Position numbers and translations under genes: made by a program. Source: Mannheimia sp041807705 (GTDB lineage Bacteria; Pseudomonadota; Gammaproteobacteria; Enterobacterales; Pasteurellaceae). Taken from it: 48,405 bases of DNA. Each line of letters opens with the position of its first letter. Position 1 is the first letter of the stretch. The DNA lies in NCBI RefSeq assembly GCF_041807705.1, contig NZ_JBGTYY010000015.1, positions 1 through 48,405 of the forward strand, written 5' to 3'. Positions 1 through 8,137 of the stretch are shown piece by piece. The notes beneath the pieces are model-generated. The model made no database searches, had not been told where the DNA came from, and saw only the letters and a list, made by a program, of their open reading frames with translations.

Positions 1-13
1 TTAATTTAGGAAT

Positions 14-44
14 CCCCTTAAGTAGAGATACTTAAGGGGTTTTT
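14..44 (+). terminator. Intrinsic terminator of a gene left of the window
   Basis: A perfect 11-bp stem (CCCCTTAAGTA, 14-24, with TACTTAAGGGG, 29-39) closes a GAGA loop and is followed by TTTTTG. No forward gene precedes it inside the window, so it presumably ends one that lies further left. Confidence 0.8.
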
Positions 45-234
45 GTTATTTTGAGGTTTGGTATTTATAACAGGGATAGATTATTGATAGATTTTAGCTT
101 TGCAAAAAAATGAAGAAAAAGGACCACTTGTTATTGAGAGAGAAAAGAAAGCTTGGAGTATTAGCTAGTCATTTAGCTCCATTTAAATATCTAAAACTAA
201 CTTAATAAGGATAGAAGCTCAGAGCTAAAAAATT
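45..234. other. Intergenic stretch without a recognisable gene
   Basis: Between the two terminators lies AT-rich sequence. A 31-codon forward ORF (ATG at 110, stop ending at 205) has no convincing ribosome binding site and no family I recognise. I do not call it a gene. Confidence 0.4.
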
Positions 235-267
235 AAGCCCTAAGCTATTTTATAAAACTTAGGGCTT
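235..267 (-). terminator. metK terminator
   Basis: AAGCCCTAAG (235-244) pairs with CTTAGGGCTT (258-267). Read on the minus strand, the stem is followed by AATTTTTTAG and lies 5 nt past the metK stop codon. Confidence 0.85.
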
Positions 268-271
268 ATTA

Positions 272-1423
272 TTATAATCCTGCTCCAGATCTTAATGCTT
301 CTGCTTTATCTGTTTTTTCCCAAGGGAAATGTTCACGACCGAAATGACCATAAGCGGCAGTTTTACGATAAATTGGCTTAATTAAATCTAACATTTTGAT
401 TAAACCGTAAGGGCGTAAATCGAAGTTTTGGTAGATTAATTTCACTAAAGTTTCGTTGCTCACTTTACCTGTGCCGAATGTTTCTACCATAATAGAGGTT
501 GGGTCAGCAACACCGATAGCGTAAGAAAGCTGAATTTCGCAACGGTCAGCTAAACCAGCCGCAACAATGTTTTTCGCTACATAACGAGCAGCATAGGCGG
601 CAGAACGGTCCACTTTTGAAGGGTCTTTACCAGAGAATGCACCACCACCGTGACGAGCTGCACCGCCGTAAGTATCTACAATGATTTTGCGCCCTGTTAA
701 ACCACAGTCGCCCATAGGGCCACCAATTACAAAGCGACCTGTTGGGTTAATAAAGTATTTGGTATTTTGGCTTAACCATTCACTTGGAAGAACTGGCTTG
801 ATAATTTCTTCCATCACACCTTCGATTAAATCTTTTTGTGAAATATGCTCAGCGTGTTGAGTAGAGAGTACGACTGCATCAATACCAATAATTTTGTTGT
901 TTTCATAAGCAAAGGTTAATTGGCTTTTTGCATCGGGGCGTAACCAATCTAATTTTCCTGATTTGCGTACTTTCGCTTGCTGCTCCATTAAACGGTGAGC
1001 GTAGGTAATAGGGGCAGGCATTAACACTTCGGTTTCATTTGTGGCATAACCGAACATAATCCCTTGGTCACCTGCACCTTGCTCTAATGGATCAGCTCTA
1101 TCCACGCCTTGATTGATATCTGGAGACTGTTTGCCGATTGCGTTTAATACTGCACAAGAGTGAGCATCAAAGCCCATATCTGAATGCGTATAGCCAATAT
1201 CACAAATCACTTGGCGAGTTAAGTTTTCAATATCAACCCACGCAGAAGTAGTAATTTCGCCACCAACTAATGCCATACCTGTTTTAACGTAAGTTTCACA
1301 AGCTACACGCGCTTTCGGGTCTTGCTTTAAAATTTCATCTAATACCGCATCTGAAATTTGGTCTGCGATTTTATCTGGGTGTCCTTCTGATACGGATTCA
1401 GAAGTGAATAAATTAATTGCCAT
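272..1423 (-). CDS. metK: S-adenosylmethionine synthetase
   Basis: This 383-residue cytosolic enzyme makes S-adenosylmethionine from methionine and ATP, releasing phosphate and diphosphate. It supplies the methyl donor used by methylases such as RlmC in this window. The sequence shows the family signature throughout: FTSESVSEGHPDKIADQISD at the N-terminus, GAGDQGIMFGYA near residue 117, and the glycine-rich GGAARHGGGAFSGKDPSKVD with its phosphate-binding residues near 255-275. Length matches E. coli MetK (384). The start is fixed by a GAGAGGA ribosome binding site 6 nt upstream. A MetJ-type box lies about 116 nt upstream of the ATG, so methionine repression is likely. It is transcribed alone and ends in its own terminator. 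Confidence 0.98.
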   Translation of the reverse strand: MAINLFTSESVSEGHPDKIADQISDAVLDEILKQDPKARVACETYVKTGMALVGGEITTSAWVDIENLTRQVICDIGYTHSDMGFDAHSCAVLNAIGKQSPDINQGVDRADPLEQGAGDQGIMFGYATNETEVLMPAPITYAHRLMEQQAKVRKSGKLDWLRPDAKSQLTFAYENNKIIGIDAVVLSTQHAEHISQKDLIEGVMEEIIKPVLPSEWLSQNTKYFINPTGRFVIGGPMGDCGLTGRKIIVDTYGGAARHGGGAFSGKDPSKVDRSAAYAARYVAKNIVAAGLADRCEIQLSYAIGVADPTSIMVETFGTGKVSNETLVKLIYQNFDLRPYGLIKMLDLIKPIYRKTAAYGHFGREHFPWEKTDKAEALRSGAGL

Positions 1424-1462
1424 TGTATTCCTCTCTATCTTAAATATTGGATAATAAACAAT

Positions 1463-1511
1463 AACAAGCGGTTGTTTTTTGCAAAAAATTTACAAAAATG
1501 AACCGCTTGTT
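1463..1511. repeat. Inverted pair of DNA uptake signal sequences
   Basis: AACAAGCGGTT (1463-1473) and AACCGCTTGTT (1501-1511) are perfect inverted copies of the Apl-type uptake core. They lie in the metK leader between the ATG and the MetJ box, so the transcript could form an 11-bp hairpin there. Confidence 0.75.
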
Positions 1512-1538
1512 GAAATTTTGTTTGGAAGTATTTCCATC

Positions 1539-1548
1539 TAGACGTCTA
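1539..1548. promoter_or_regulatory. MetJ operator (met box) of metK
   Basis: TAGACGTCTA contains the exact 8-bp met-box consensus AGACGTCT as a perfect palindrome. It lies between the patatin gene and metK, upstream of metK on the minus strand. Flanking 8-mers match poorly (the left one about 4 of 8), whereas functional MetJ sites usually hold two or more boxes. The call rests on the perfect core and its position. Confidence 0.7.
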
Positions 1549-1587
1549 TGATATATTTTTTGAGCTTTTTAGGCAAATGGAATTTTG

Positions 1588-2430
1588 CTATTTGCTTAAA
1601 TAACGTCTTAATTCATCTAGTGCATTTTTTGCATCGGATACGCCCAAATCATACATCGCTTGAACTCGGTCGAGATTTTTCTCCAAGCGGCTGATTTTCA
1701 TCGTTTTGCTTGGGCGAATCACAAAGATTTCTTGTTGATTGTGCAGCTCAATCACTTCCTCAACCGCTTGATTATATTCCGCATAACGGTTTGCCCAACG
1801 TTCGATTAATTTAGGATATTTCTGATAAAACCATTTAAACAGCCACATTGAGCTTGGTTTTTTGCGGTATTCCAGTGGTCGGGTAAGAATAACGATAATT
1901 TTATCGTAGCCCATTTCACGGAATTTCCGATAAGGAATGCTGTCGGAAATCCCGCCGTCTAAATAGTGTTTGCCGTTGATTTCCACCAGTTTTGAGACTA
2001 ACGGCATTGCCGAGGTGGCTCTGAAAGCTTCCATTTGCTCGAATGCGTTCTGGATTTTAATGTATTCGGGTTCGCCGATTTCCACATTGGTGACGGTTAC
2101 CCAAAAATCGGTTTTAGATTGCTCAAAAGCATTTTGATCGAATGGGTCGAGCTTAAAAGGCAATTCATAAAAAGCGAAATCACGATTGACGATATTCCCC
2201 GTGGTGAATAGGCTGTGCAGGCTCATATATCGCTTATCGTGCAGATATTTTTTATTGTATCTTAACGAACGCCCTTTTTGTTTGGAGGCGTAATTTACCC
2301 CAAATAATGCCCCAGCAGATACGCCAATCACACCATCAATATGGATATTTTCGTCTAAAAAAACATCTAACACACCACTGGTGAACATGCCTCTTAGCCC
2401 ACCACCTTCAAGCACTAATCCGATTTTCAT
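1588..2430 (-). CDS. Patatin-like phospholipase family protein
   Basis: This 280-residue protein belongs to the patatin-like serine acyl hydrolases, which cleave acyl chains from phospholipids or other lipid esters. It shows the oxyanion-hole glycines (LEGGGLRG, 7-14), the nucleophile elbow G-V-S38-A-G, and the dyad aspartate D158 in LDGGISD. It resembles the bacterial YjjU-type subgroup, whose substrate is not established. The ATG at 2430 is preferred over an upstream in-frame start (2493) because AAGGAGA sits just before it and MKIGLVLEGGG is the family's usual beginning. No signal peptide or membrane segment is visible, so it is likely cytosolic. It is upstream of metK on the same strand, but metK has its own control region. 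Confidence 0.85.
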   Translation of the reverse strand: MKIGLVLEGGGLRGMFTSGVLDVFLDENIHIDGVIGVSAGALFGVNYASKQKGRSLRYNKKYLHDKRYMSLHSLFTTGNIVNRDFAFYELPFKLDPFDQNAFEQSKTDFWVTVTNVEIGEPEYIKIQNAFEQMEAFRATSAMPLVSKLVEINGKHYLDGGISDSIPYRKFREMGYDKIIVILTRPLEYRKKPSSMWLFKWFYQKYPKLIERWANRYAEYNQAVEEVIELHNQQEIFVIRPSKTMKISRLEKNLDRVQAMYDLGVSDAKNALDELRRYLSK

Positions 2431-2568
2431 ATCATTCTCCTTGTGTTGGTTTATTATAGCTTGAAAGATTGTAGCTACCCAACAATCGAGCAAAATTTTA
2501 TTTTTTTATATTCGTAAAATTTTGTTAGAATCAGACCGCTTGTAAGGCGATATTTATTTAGGGGTTTT

Positions 2569-3822
2569 ATGTTATATCGAGGATTACTATATTTAAGACA
2601 GCCAAGTAATCGTTTGTGGGTTTCGACTATTTTATCCGTATTTTGGGCTATTTTATTTGCCTTTGTGGCAAAACTCTCCAATTTGTTTTTTCCACCAGAC
2701 ACTTTCCCTAAAATTGAGTTAAGTACCTTAGAGAGTTTGTTAAATGTGATTGCTTCAACGATGTTTGCAGTAAGTACTTTTTCGCTTTCGATTATGGTAT
2801 CAGCATTCAGTTCTGCAGCCAGTGGTGCAACACCTAGAGCAACCAATTTGGTAATTGATGATAGGGTAAGTAGAAGAACCATATCCAGTTTTATTTCCGC
2901 ATTCATTTATGCGATTATTGCGAAAACAGCTCTAGGTTTGGAGTTTTTTGAGCAAAACGGACAGTTTGTTTTATTTTTAACAACACTTGCCGTACTTGGC
3001 TATGTTATTTTTACGCTTATTCGTTGGATCTACGTTCTCTCTCACTTAGGACGTTTAGGCAATACTTTAGATAAAATTTATCATTCAAGTGAAAAAAGTT
3101 TACAAAGTTATCGGGCGAATCCGCTGTTAGGTACAGCTTGGAAAGGTACATTAGGGCTACAAGCTCAACCTATTTATGCTCAAAATACAGGCTATTTAAC
3201 TCACATTGATCTAGCACGATTACAGAAAATTGCCCAAGGGCTTGAAACCTATATTCATATTGAGGTTCGCCCTGGTGAATTAGTTATGCCGGATATGTTA
3301 TTAGCTAAGGTTGATTACGCAGGCGATAAAACAGATGATATTCGCCAATGTTTCATTATTCATAAAGATCGCAGTTTTGACCAAGACCCAATATGGGGAT
3401 TTATTGTCTTTAGTGAAGTCGCACAAAGAGCCTTATCGCCAGCGGTGAACGACCCAGGAACTGCGATAAAGGTTATGATGAATATGATGAAGTTACTCGT
3501 TACGCCTTGTGAGCATTATAGCTCAAAAGAGGAATATGATCGGCTATCTATTGTGCCGTTAGCTCTGAGTCAGGTAATTGAGCACAGCTTTTCACCTATC
3601 GCCCGTGATGGTGGGGCAACGTTGGAGATAGGAATTACCTTACAAAAAATGCTTGCCGGAATTTGGCGTAACGCCCCGGAGGCTGAGATTCGGGAACATG
3701 CTTTTCGTCAAGCTGAAAATTATTTGAACAGGGCTAAAACCTCTTTAACTTTTGAAGAAGATTTTAATCTATTGAAAGAAAAGCATTTATCGCTCTTTAA
3801 TCAACATAAGGCTGAGAGATAA
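2569..3822 (+). CDS. DUF2254 family membrane protein
   Basis: This 417-residue inner-membrane protein of unknown function matches the DUF2254 family. Four hydrophobic segments occupy the N-terminal part (roughly residues 17-40, 60-84, 105-123 and 130-155). After them comes a soluble C-terminal part with a conserved stretch, RALSPAVNDPGTAIKVM, near residue 285. A GGGGT sequence just upstream serves as ribosome binding site. It is the first gene of a forward cluster, with the TfoX-domain gene starting one base after its stop codon, so the two are probably co-translated. An uptake signal core lies just upstream (about 2535). I see no catalytic motif that would suggest a reaction. Confidence 0.8.
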   Translation: MLYRGLLYLRQPSNRLWVSTILSVFWAILFAFVAKLSNLFFPPDTFPKIELSTLESLLNVIASTMFAVSTFSLSIMVSAFSSAASGATPRATNLVIDDRVSRRTISSFISAFIYAIIAKTALGLEFFEQNGQFVLFLTTLAVLGYVIFTLIRWIYVLSHLGRLGNTLDKIYHSSEKSLQSYRANPLLGTAWKGTLGLQAQPIYAQNTGYLTHIDLARLQKIAQGLETYIHIEVRPGELVMPDMLLAKVDYAGDKTDDIRQCFIIHKDRSFDQDPIWGFIVFSEVAQRALSPAVNDPGTAIKVMMNMMKLLVTPCEHYSSKEEYDRLSIVPLALSQVIEHSFSPIARDGGATLEIGITLQKMLAGIWRNAPEAEIREHAFRQAENYLNRAKTSLTFEEDFNLLKEKHLSLFNQHKAER

Positions 3823-3823
3823 A

Positions 3824-4141
3824 ATGGCAGATGCAGAATTTATCCGTTTTTTGTTAGATCAGCTTTCGCCGATTTCAGGCTTGCGTTCGAAAAAAATGTT
3901 TGGCGACTATTGCTTGTTTTCGGGCGAGAAAATTGTGGCAATTATTAGCAAAGATTACCGTATTTTTGTGAAAACCAATGCAGACACCTTGCCACTGTTT
4001 TTAGCCGAAAATGCCGAGCAATTTTGCTATTTTGCCAAAGGCAAAACCCAGAAAATGCACTATTGGACGATTCCCGAATATGCAGTGGAAGATGCTGCTG
4101 AGTTGAAAAAATGGATTCGCCTTGGCTTACAAGCGGTCTGA
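3824..4141 (+). CDS. TfoX N-terminal domain protein
   Basis: This 105-residue protein consists only of a TfoX/Sxy N-terminal domain, recognisable from the SGLRSKKMFGDYCLF segment (residues 19-33) and KGKTQKMHYWTIPE. Sxy/TfoX, the competence activator of Pasteurellaceae, is about twice as long and adds a helical C-terminal domain. This protein lacks that half and is therefore a short paralogue rather than the competence regulator itself. It begins one base after the DUF2254 stop. The final codons contain an uptake signal (ACAAGCGGT, 4131-4139), so the extreme C-terminus may be shaped by that motif. Its molecular role is unknown. Confidence 0.8.
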   Translation: MADAEFIRFLLDQLSPISGLRSKKMFGDYCLFSGEKIVAIISKDYRIFVKTNADTLPLFLAENAEQFCYFAKGKTQKMHYWTIPEYAVEDAAELKKWIRLGLQAV

Positions 4142-4217
4142 TTTTGCAAAAAATTTGTAAAATATGTCCGCTTGCAGTTTGAACTTTTAACTTTTTACAT
4201 TAAATAATTGATTGAAA

Positions 4218-4934
4218 ATGAAGATGAATCAGAAAAAACTTGTTTCCCTTATTGTGTTAGTTGTGCTGGCTGTTATTTCCTACTTTTTTAACGATTCGGG
4301 GAAAAAAGAGCAGCCGAAACCAACCACAAAGCAGACACAAATTCAGCAAAATACGCAGTCGAGCAGTGCTTTAGGCAATTACGATGTGCAGATGAAAAAT
4401 GACCGCTTGAAACAAAATATTGTGGATACCGATTATTACACCCTTGCACTCTCTTGGTCACCAGCGTTTTGTCAAAAGCAGAGACGCAATAATAACGGAA
4501 AAATACCGCAACATTTGAAATATCAGTGTGATGGAGAACAAACATTTGGCTGGGTAATTCACGGCTTATGGCCGCAAAGTAGAAATGCCCGTCGCATTGA
4601 AGATCACCCACGCTATTGCGAAGGGGATTTGCCAATGTTGCCTGAAGTAACTATTAGAAAATACTTACCTGAATCCCCTGGCGCAAAATTATTACAAGGT
4701 GAGTGGGAAAAACACGGTGCTTGTGCGTTTAACCAAGCCGAGGACTATTTTGCGAAGCAGAAATCGCTCTTTAATGACTTGATATTGCCTGATGTAGATA
4801 TGTCGAAATCTGAACTATTTAAATGGGTAAGAGAGAATAATCCGCAGCTTAAGGGCATTTATTTAGGAGGAGGAAAAGATGAACTCTATATCTGCTATGA
4901 TAAATCTTGGCAGCCAATGGATTGCCCTCACTGA
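4218..4934 (+). CDS. Ribonuclease T2 family protein (RNase I-like)
   Basis: This 238-residue endoribonuclease of the RNase T2 family cleaves RNA through a 2',3'-cyclic phosphate. Both catalytic blocks are visible: CAS I as VIHGLWPQS (with W and H) and CAS II as GEWEKHGAC. Cysteines that could form disulphides agree with an exported enzyme. A hydrophobic segment (about residues 9-24) follows a lysine-rich start, with no clear cleavage site, so it may be a signal peptide or an N-terminal anchor into the periplasm. A charged, glutamine- and threonine-rich linker follows. Starts at TTG 4212, ATG 4218 and ATG 4224 are all possible and none has a strong ribosome binding site; I chose 4218. Its TGA overlaps the sprT ATG. 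Confidence 0.88.
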   Translation: MKMNQKKLVSLIVLVVLAVISYFFNDSGKKEQPKPTTKQTQIQQNTQSSSALGNYDVQMKNDRLKQNIVDTDYYTLALSWSPAFCQKQRRNNNGKIPQHLKYQCDGEQTFGWVIHGLWPQSRNARRIEDHPRYCEGDLPMLPEVTIRKYLPESPGAKLLQGEWEKHGACAFNQAEDYFAKQKSLFNDLILPDVDMSKSELFKWVRENNPQLKGIYLGGGKDELYICYDKSWQPMDCPH

Positions 4935-5422
4935 TGTCTGATTTTCGCCAACTTAAAATGCAGGTTCAACGCCAGCTAAAGCGTGATTTAGAGCGAGCAA
5001 ATCGTTATTTCAACAAAACTTTTGCTCCACCAACGGTAAATTATAACGTCCGTGGGGTAAAGGCTGGTGTAGCTTATTTAGAACGTAATGAAGTGCGGTT
5101 CAACCCAGTGTTATTGCAAGAAAACGGGCAGGAATTTATTAGCCAAGTCGTACCGCACGAGCTTGCTCATATCCTAGTTTATCAACACTTTGGGCGAGTT
5201 CAATCACACGGAAAAGAGTGGAAAATGATGATGGAAACCGTACTCGGCGTGCCGGCAGACATTTATCATTGCTTTAGTACGCAAAGTGTGCAGCAACAAT
5301 TTACTTACCAATGTGATTGCCAAACCCATCAACTTTCTATTCGTCGACATAATGCGGTAATGCGTGATAAACGAAGCTATATTTGCCGTTTGTGTAAAAC
5401 ACTGCTTTACTTTGTGGAGTAA
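4934..5422 (+). CDS. sprT: SprT family zinc metalloprotease
   Basis: This 162-residue SprT protein has the zinc-protease motif HELAH near residue 78, a third zinc-ligand candidate (SHGKEWKMMM) further on, and a C-terminal zinc ribbon with CDC and CRLC pairs. Eukaryotic relatives (SPRTN) degrade DNA-protein crosslinks; the bacterial role is poorly defined. The start is the ATG that shares its A with the RNase T2 stop codon (TGATG), which implies translational coupling. An ORF extending further upstream would overlap the RNase gene and lacks family similarity. Length matches E. coli SprT (165). Confidence 0.9.
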   Translation: MSDFRQLKMQVQRQLKRDLERANRYFNKTFAPPTVNYNVRGVKAGVAYLERNEVRFNPVLLQENGQEFISQVVPHELAHILVYQHFGRVQSHGKEWKMMMETVLGVPADIYHCFSTQSVQQQFTYQCDCQTHQLSIRRHNAVMRDKRSYICRLCKTLLYFVE

Positions 5423-5426
5423 AGCT

Positions 5427-5462
5427 AAAATAATGTTGTAATTTAGCTAGACATTATTTTTT
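5427..5462 (+). terminator. Weak terminator candidate after sprT
   Basis: AAAATAATGT (5427-5436) pairs with ACATTATTTT (5451-5460) and is followed by more T residues. The stem is AT-rich, and an alternative pairing (AGCTAAA with TTTAGCT) competes with it. It is plausible but weak. Confidence 0.4.
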
Positions 5463-5525
5463 ACTCCCTCCAATGACCTTAGTTTTAATTTTTAATTTAT
5501 TTAATTTCTACTTTCGGAGCATTTT

Positions 5526-6808
5526 ATGGAAACTATTGTTATAGTCGGAGGGCGAGCAGGAGGGTTAGAGCTTGCAACTTACTTAGGGCGTAAACTGGGG
5601 AGAAAACAAAAGGTGAAAGTCATTTTAATTGACCGCAATACAACCCATTTGTGGAAACCATTGTTACACGAAGTTGCAACAGGCACGCTTGATGAGGGAA
5701 TGGATGCACTCAGCTATTGAGCTCACGCTAAAAATCACGGCTTTGAGTTTCAACAAGGCACACTTGTTGCGGTGGATAGAGAGAATAAATCGGTATCTCT
5801 TGCTCCGATTTACAATGATAAAAATCAATTATTGGTGAAAGAGCGTAATATCAGTTACGATAAACTAGTGATTGCAATTGGCAGTAAATCAAATGACTTT
5901 GGTACGAAGGGCGTAGCGGAAAACGGTATTTTCTTAGACGGCTCAAAGCAAGCTAAAGATTTCCAAAAACGTATGATGGAGCTGTTTTTACAATTCTCTC
6001 ATAGTGAAGATAAAGATGTAAAAATTGCGATTGTAGGCGGTGGTGCAACAGGTATCGAACTTTCTGCGGAGCTTTACAATATCGTTAGAAACTTAAATTC
6101 TTATGGTTTTGGTAAGTTAAACCGTGCCAGTTTAAAAGTTACCTTAATTGAAGCTGGTCCTCGCTTAATTCCTGCTTTGCCGGAAAGAATTTCAATTGCA
6201 GCATTCCAAGAGCTGAAAAAAGTTGGGGTGGAAGTGCGTTTAGGCACAATGATTACGGAAGCTCGTGAAGATGGCTTGATGACACGTTTAGGTGAAAAAA
6301 TTGAAGCCGATATTATGGTTTGGGCGGCAGGTGTGAAAGCTCCGGATATTACGCGTGAATTTGGCTTTGAAACCAACCGTTTGAACCAAATTCAGGTTAA
6401 AGATACCTTGCAAGCGACCGTTGATGATGCGGTTTTTGTGATTGGTGATTGTGCTGCCTTAATGCAAGATAGAAAACCTATTCCACCGCGAGCTCAAGCA
6501 GCCCATCAAATGGCAACCTTATGTGGTAAAAACATTTTGTTGCTTTACTTGAAGGAAAAGAGCTGAAGCTATTTAGATTTAATGACAAAGGCTCGTTACT
6601 TTCATTTTCGAAATTTGGCACAGTTGGCAATTTAATGGGGAATTTAGTCAGTGGCGATATGTTTATTGAAGGTAAAATTGCTAGATTTGCATATCTTTCG
6701 CTATATCGAATGCACCAAGTTGCATTACACGGTTGTTTTAAAATAGGGTTGATTGTTTTAGTGGGGCAGATTAACCGCTTCCTACGTCCAACAATGAAAT
6801 TACACTAA
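5526..6808 (+). pseudogene. ndh: NADH dehydrogenase type II, disrupted
   Basis: The three-part reading matches Ndh, the single-subunit, non-proton-pumping NADH:quinone oxidoreductase, over its full length from METIVIV to the C-terminal NRFLRPTMKLH. Three defects are visible. Codon 65 (5718-5720) is TGA where homologues have a sense codon within ALSY-x-AHA-NHGF. A net -1 frameshift lies near 6533-6541, after KNIL; downstream coding continues in another frame to TAA at 6808. The FAD-binding GxGxxG has arginine at its second glycine (V-G-G-R10-A-G-G). The NADH-binding VGGGATGIELS is intact. Separate ORFs at 5526-5720 and 5772-6566 are fragments of this one gene. Loss implies that another NADH dehydrogenase, such as Na+-NQR, serves the cell (inference). 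Confidence 0.88.
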
Positions 6809-6813
6809 GAAAG

Positions 6814-6838
6814 AATCCGCATCACTGATGCGGATTTT
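6814..6838. terminator. Hairpin between ndh remnant and the binding-protein gene
   Basis: AATCCGCATCA (6814-6824) and TGATGCGGATT (6826-6836) form a near-perfect palindrome followed by TT. It sits between two convergent genes and may serve both, as ndh runs forward and the next gene backward. Confidence 0.65.
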
Positions 6839-6878
6839 CGTTTACAAGCGGTTATTTTATTTAAAAATTTTGCAAAGG

Positions 6879-7913
6879 TTATTTAGCCAATTTGATTTCA
6901 GCTAACCATTTATCTACCAAGCGTTTTCCTTCTTGGCTTGAACCTGCTTTTTTATAATCAATTTCAACAAACTCAAGGGCATCCGCTTTGGTTGATTGAG
7001 GTGCTACTTCGGCATTTACATTAGTTGGCGTTTGATAAACGCCGTGTTTTTTCCACGGAATTTCTTGGGCTTCTTTGGAAAGTACCCAGTCCATAAATAG
7101 CTTTGCATTTTCAAGGTTACGAGCGTTTTTCAAAATACTCACGCCACCTAACGCATACCCCACTTTGCCTTCAGGAATAACCGCTTCAACCGGTGCTCCT
7201 TTCTCCTTTTCAGTGGCATAGCTATGTACAAAACCGACAGTTACTGCACTTTCCCCTCGAGCCAGATTACTGGTTACTAATGCACTTTTGACATATTGTG
7301 AAATATTCGTATTCAATTTTTTCAAGTAATCAAAGGTTTTTTCTTCGCCCCACAGAGTGGAAAGAGTGGTCATTAACGTATAAGTTGTGCCAGAGCTGCG
7401 AGGGTCAGGCAGTTGGACTTCACCTTGTAGACGAGAGTCGAGTAAATCGCCCCATTTTTTCGGCATTTCAACCCCAAGCTTGGCTAATTTTTCCGTATTT
7501 ACGCCAAATCCAAGCACTAACATATAGACAATGGAAGTAAATTTGCCTTGCTCGCTTTCCACTAAGGATTTAAATTGCGGTAAGATTTCAGCCTGCTTTG
7601 GTGAGCGATATGCTTCTAATAAGCCTAATTCACCCGCTTGAAAATGTGGCTCAATAGTGCCTCCATACCAAATATCCGCTTGTGGATTTGAGGCTTCAGC
7701 TTTTACTTTACCCAAAATCGTGCCTGTTCCACCGTGAATAAATTGCGTTTTAACATTATATTGTTGCGAAAATTGTTTGGTCATATCTTCACAAACATTG
7801 TTTTGTACCGAGCAATAAACCGTTAAACGCCCTTCTGCTTGAACGTTAGGTGTTATAAACAATGTTCCGGAGAGCAACAAGCCGGATAATAAAGAGGCTA
7901 ATGATTTTTTCAC
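6879..7913 (-). CDS. ABC transporter substrate-binding protein, AfuA/FbpA-like
   Basis: This 344-residue periplasmic binding protein has a typical cleaved signal peptide (MKKSLASLLSGLLLSGTLF, ending near NVQA-EG at residue 27). The mature start RLTVYCSVQNNVCEDM and the later PQADIWYGGTIEPHF belong to the type-2 periplasmic binding fold of ferric-iron and AfuA-like proteins. AfuA of A. pleuropneumoniae was first described as an iron protein and later shown to bind hexose phosphates, so the ligand here cannot be named safely. No permease or ATPase gene adjoins it, so it is an orphan that must use a transporter encoded elsewhere. An uptake signal lies just past its 3' end (about 6844). Confidence 0.82.
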   Translation of the reverse strand: MKKSLASLLSGLLLSGTLFITPNVQAEGRLTVYCSVQNNVCEDMTKQFSQQYNVKTQFIHGGTGTILGKVKAEASNPQADIWYGGTIEPHFQAGELGLLEAYRSPKQAEILPQFKSLVESEQGKFTSIVYMLVLGFGVNTEKLAKLGVEMPKKWGDLLDSRLQGEVQLPDPRSSGTTYTLMTTLSTLWGEEKTFDYLKKLNTNISQYVKSALVTSNLARGESAVTVGFVHSYATEKEKGAPVEAVIPEGKVGYALGGVSILKNARNLENAKLFMDWVLSKEAQEIPWKKHGVYQTPTNVNAEVAPQSTKADALEFVEIDYKKAGSSQEGKRLVDKWLAEIKLAK

Positions 7914-8137
7914 TTCCTATTCCTATAAAAATATCAATAAATTGGGAAGTAAGTCTAGCATTTCAGGAGAGAGGTTAAAAATAGCTAATCGTAATAAAGT
8001 ATGTCAATTTAACCTATTATTCTAATAACTTTCAGCTATTTGTAAATTTTTAGCAAAAAATAACCGCTTGTAGTAACTTGCTATTTTGCAAAAATTCAGA
8101 ATAATAAATAATTATGTTTTAATGTTAAATTTTAGTT

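Noticed and set aside
110..205. Possible 31-codon small protein
   Set aside because: No ribosome binding site and no recognisable family; likely chance in AT-rich DNA.
2475..2906. Reverse ORF of 143 codons
   Set aside because: It is antisense to the DUF2254 gene, which has a good start and family match.
5092..5100. Haemophilus influenzae-type uptake core AAGTGCGGT (also at about 47434)
   Set aside because: Only two copies, both inside coding sequence, against about twenty of the ACAAGCGGT type; chance occurrence.
5718..5720. In-frame TGA of ndh read as selenocysteine, as in selD
   Set aside because: Ndh homologues have an ordinary residue here, no SECIS-like hairpin follows, and the gene has a second frameshift.
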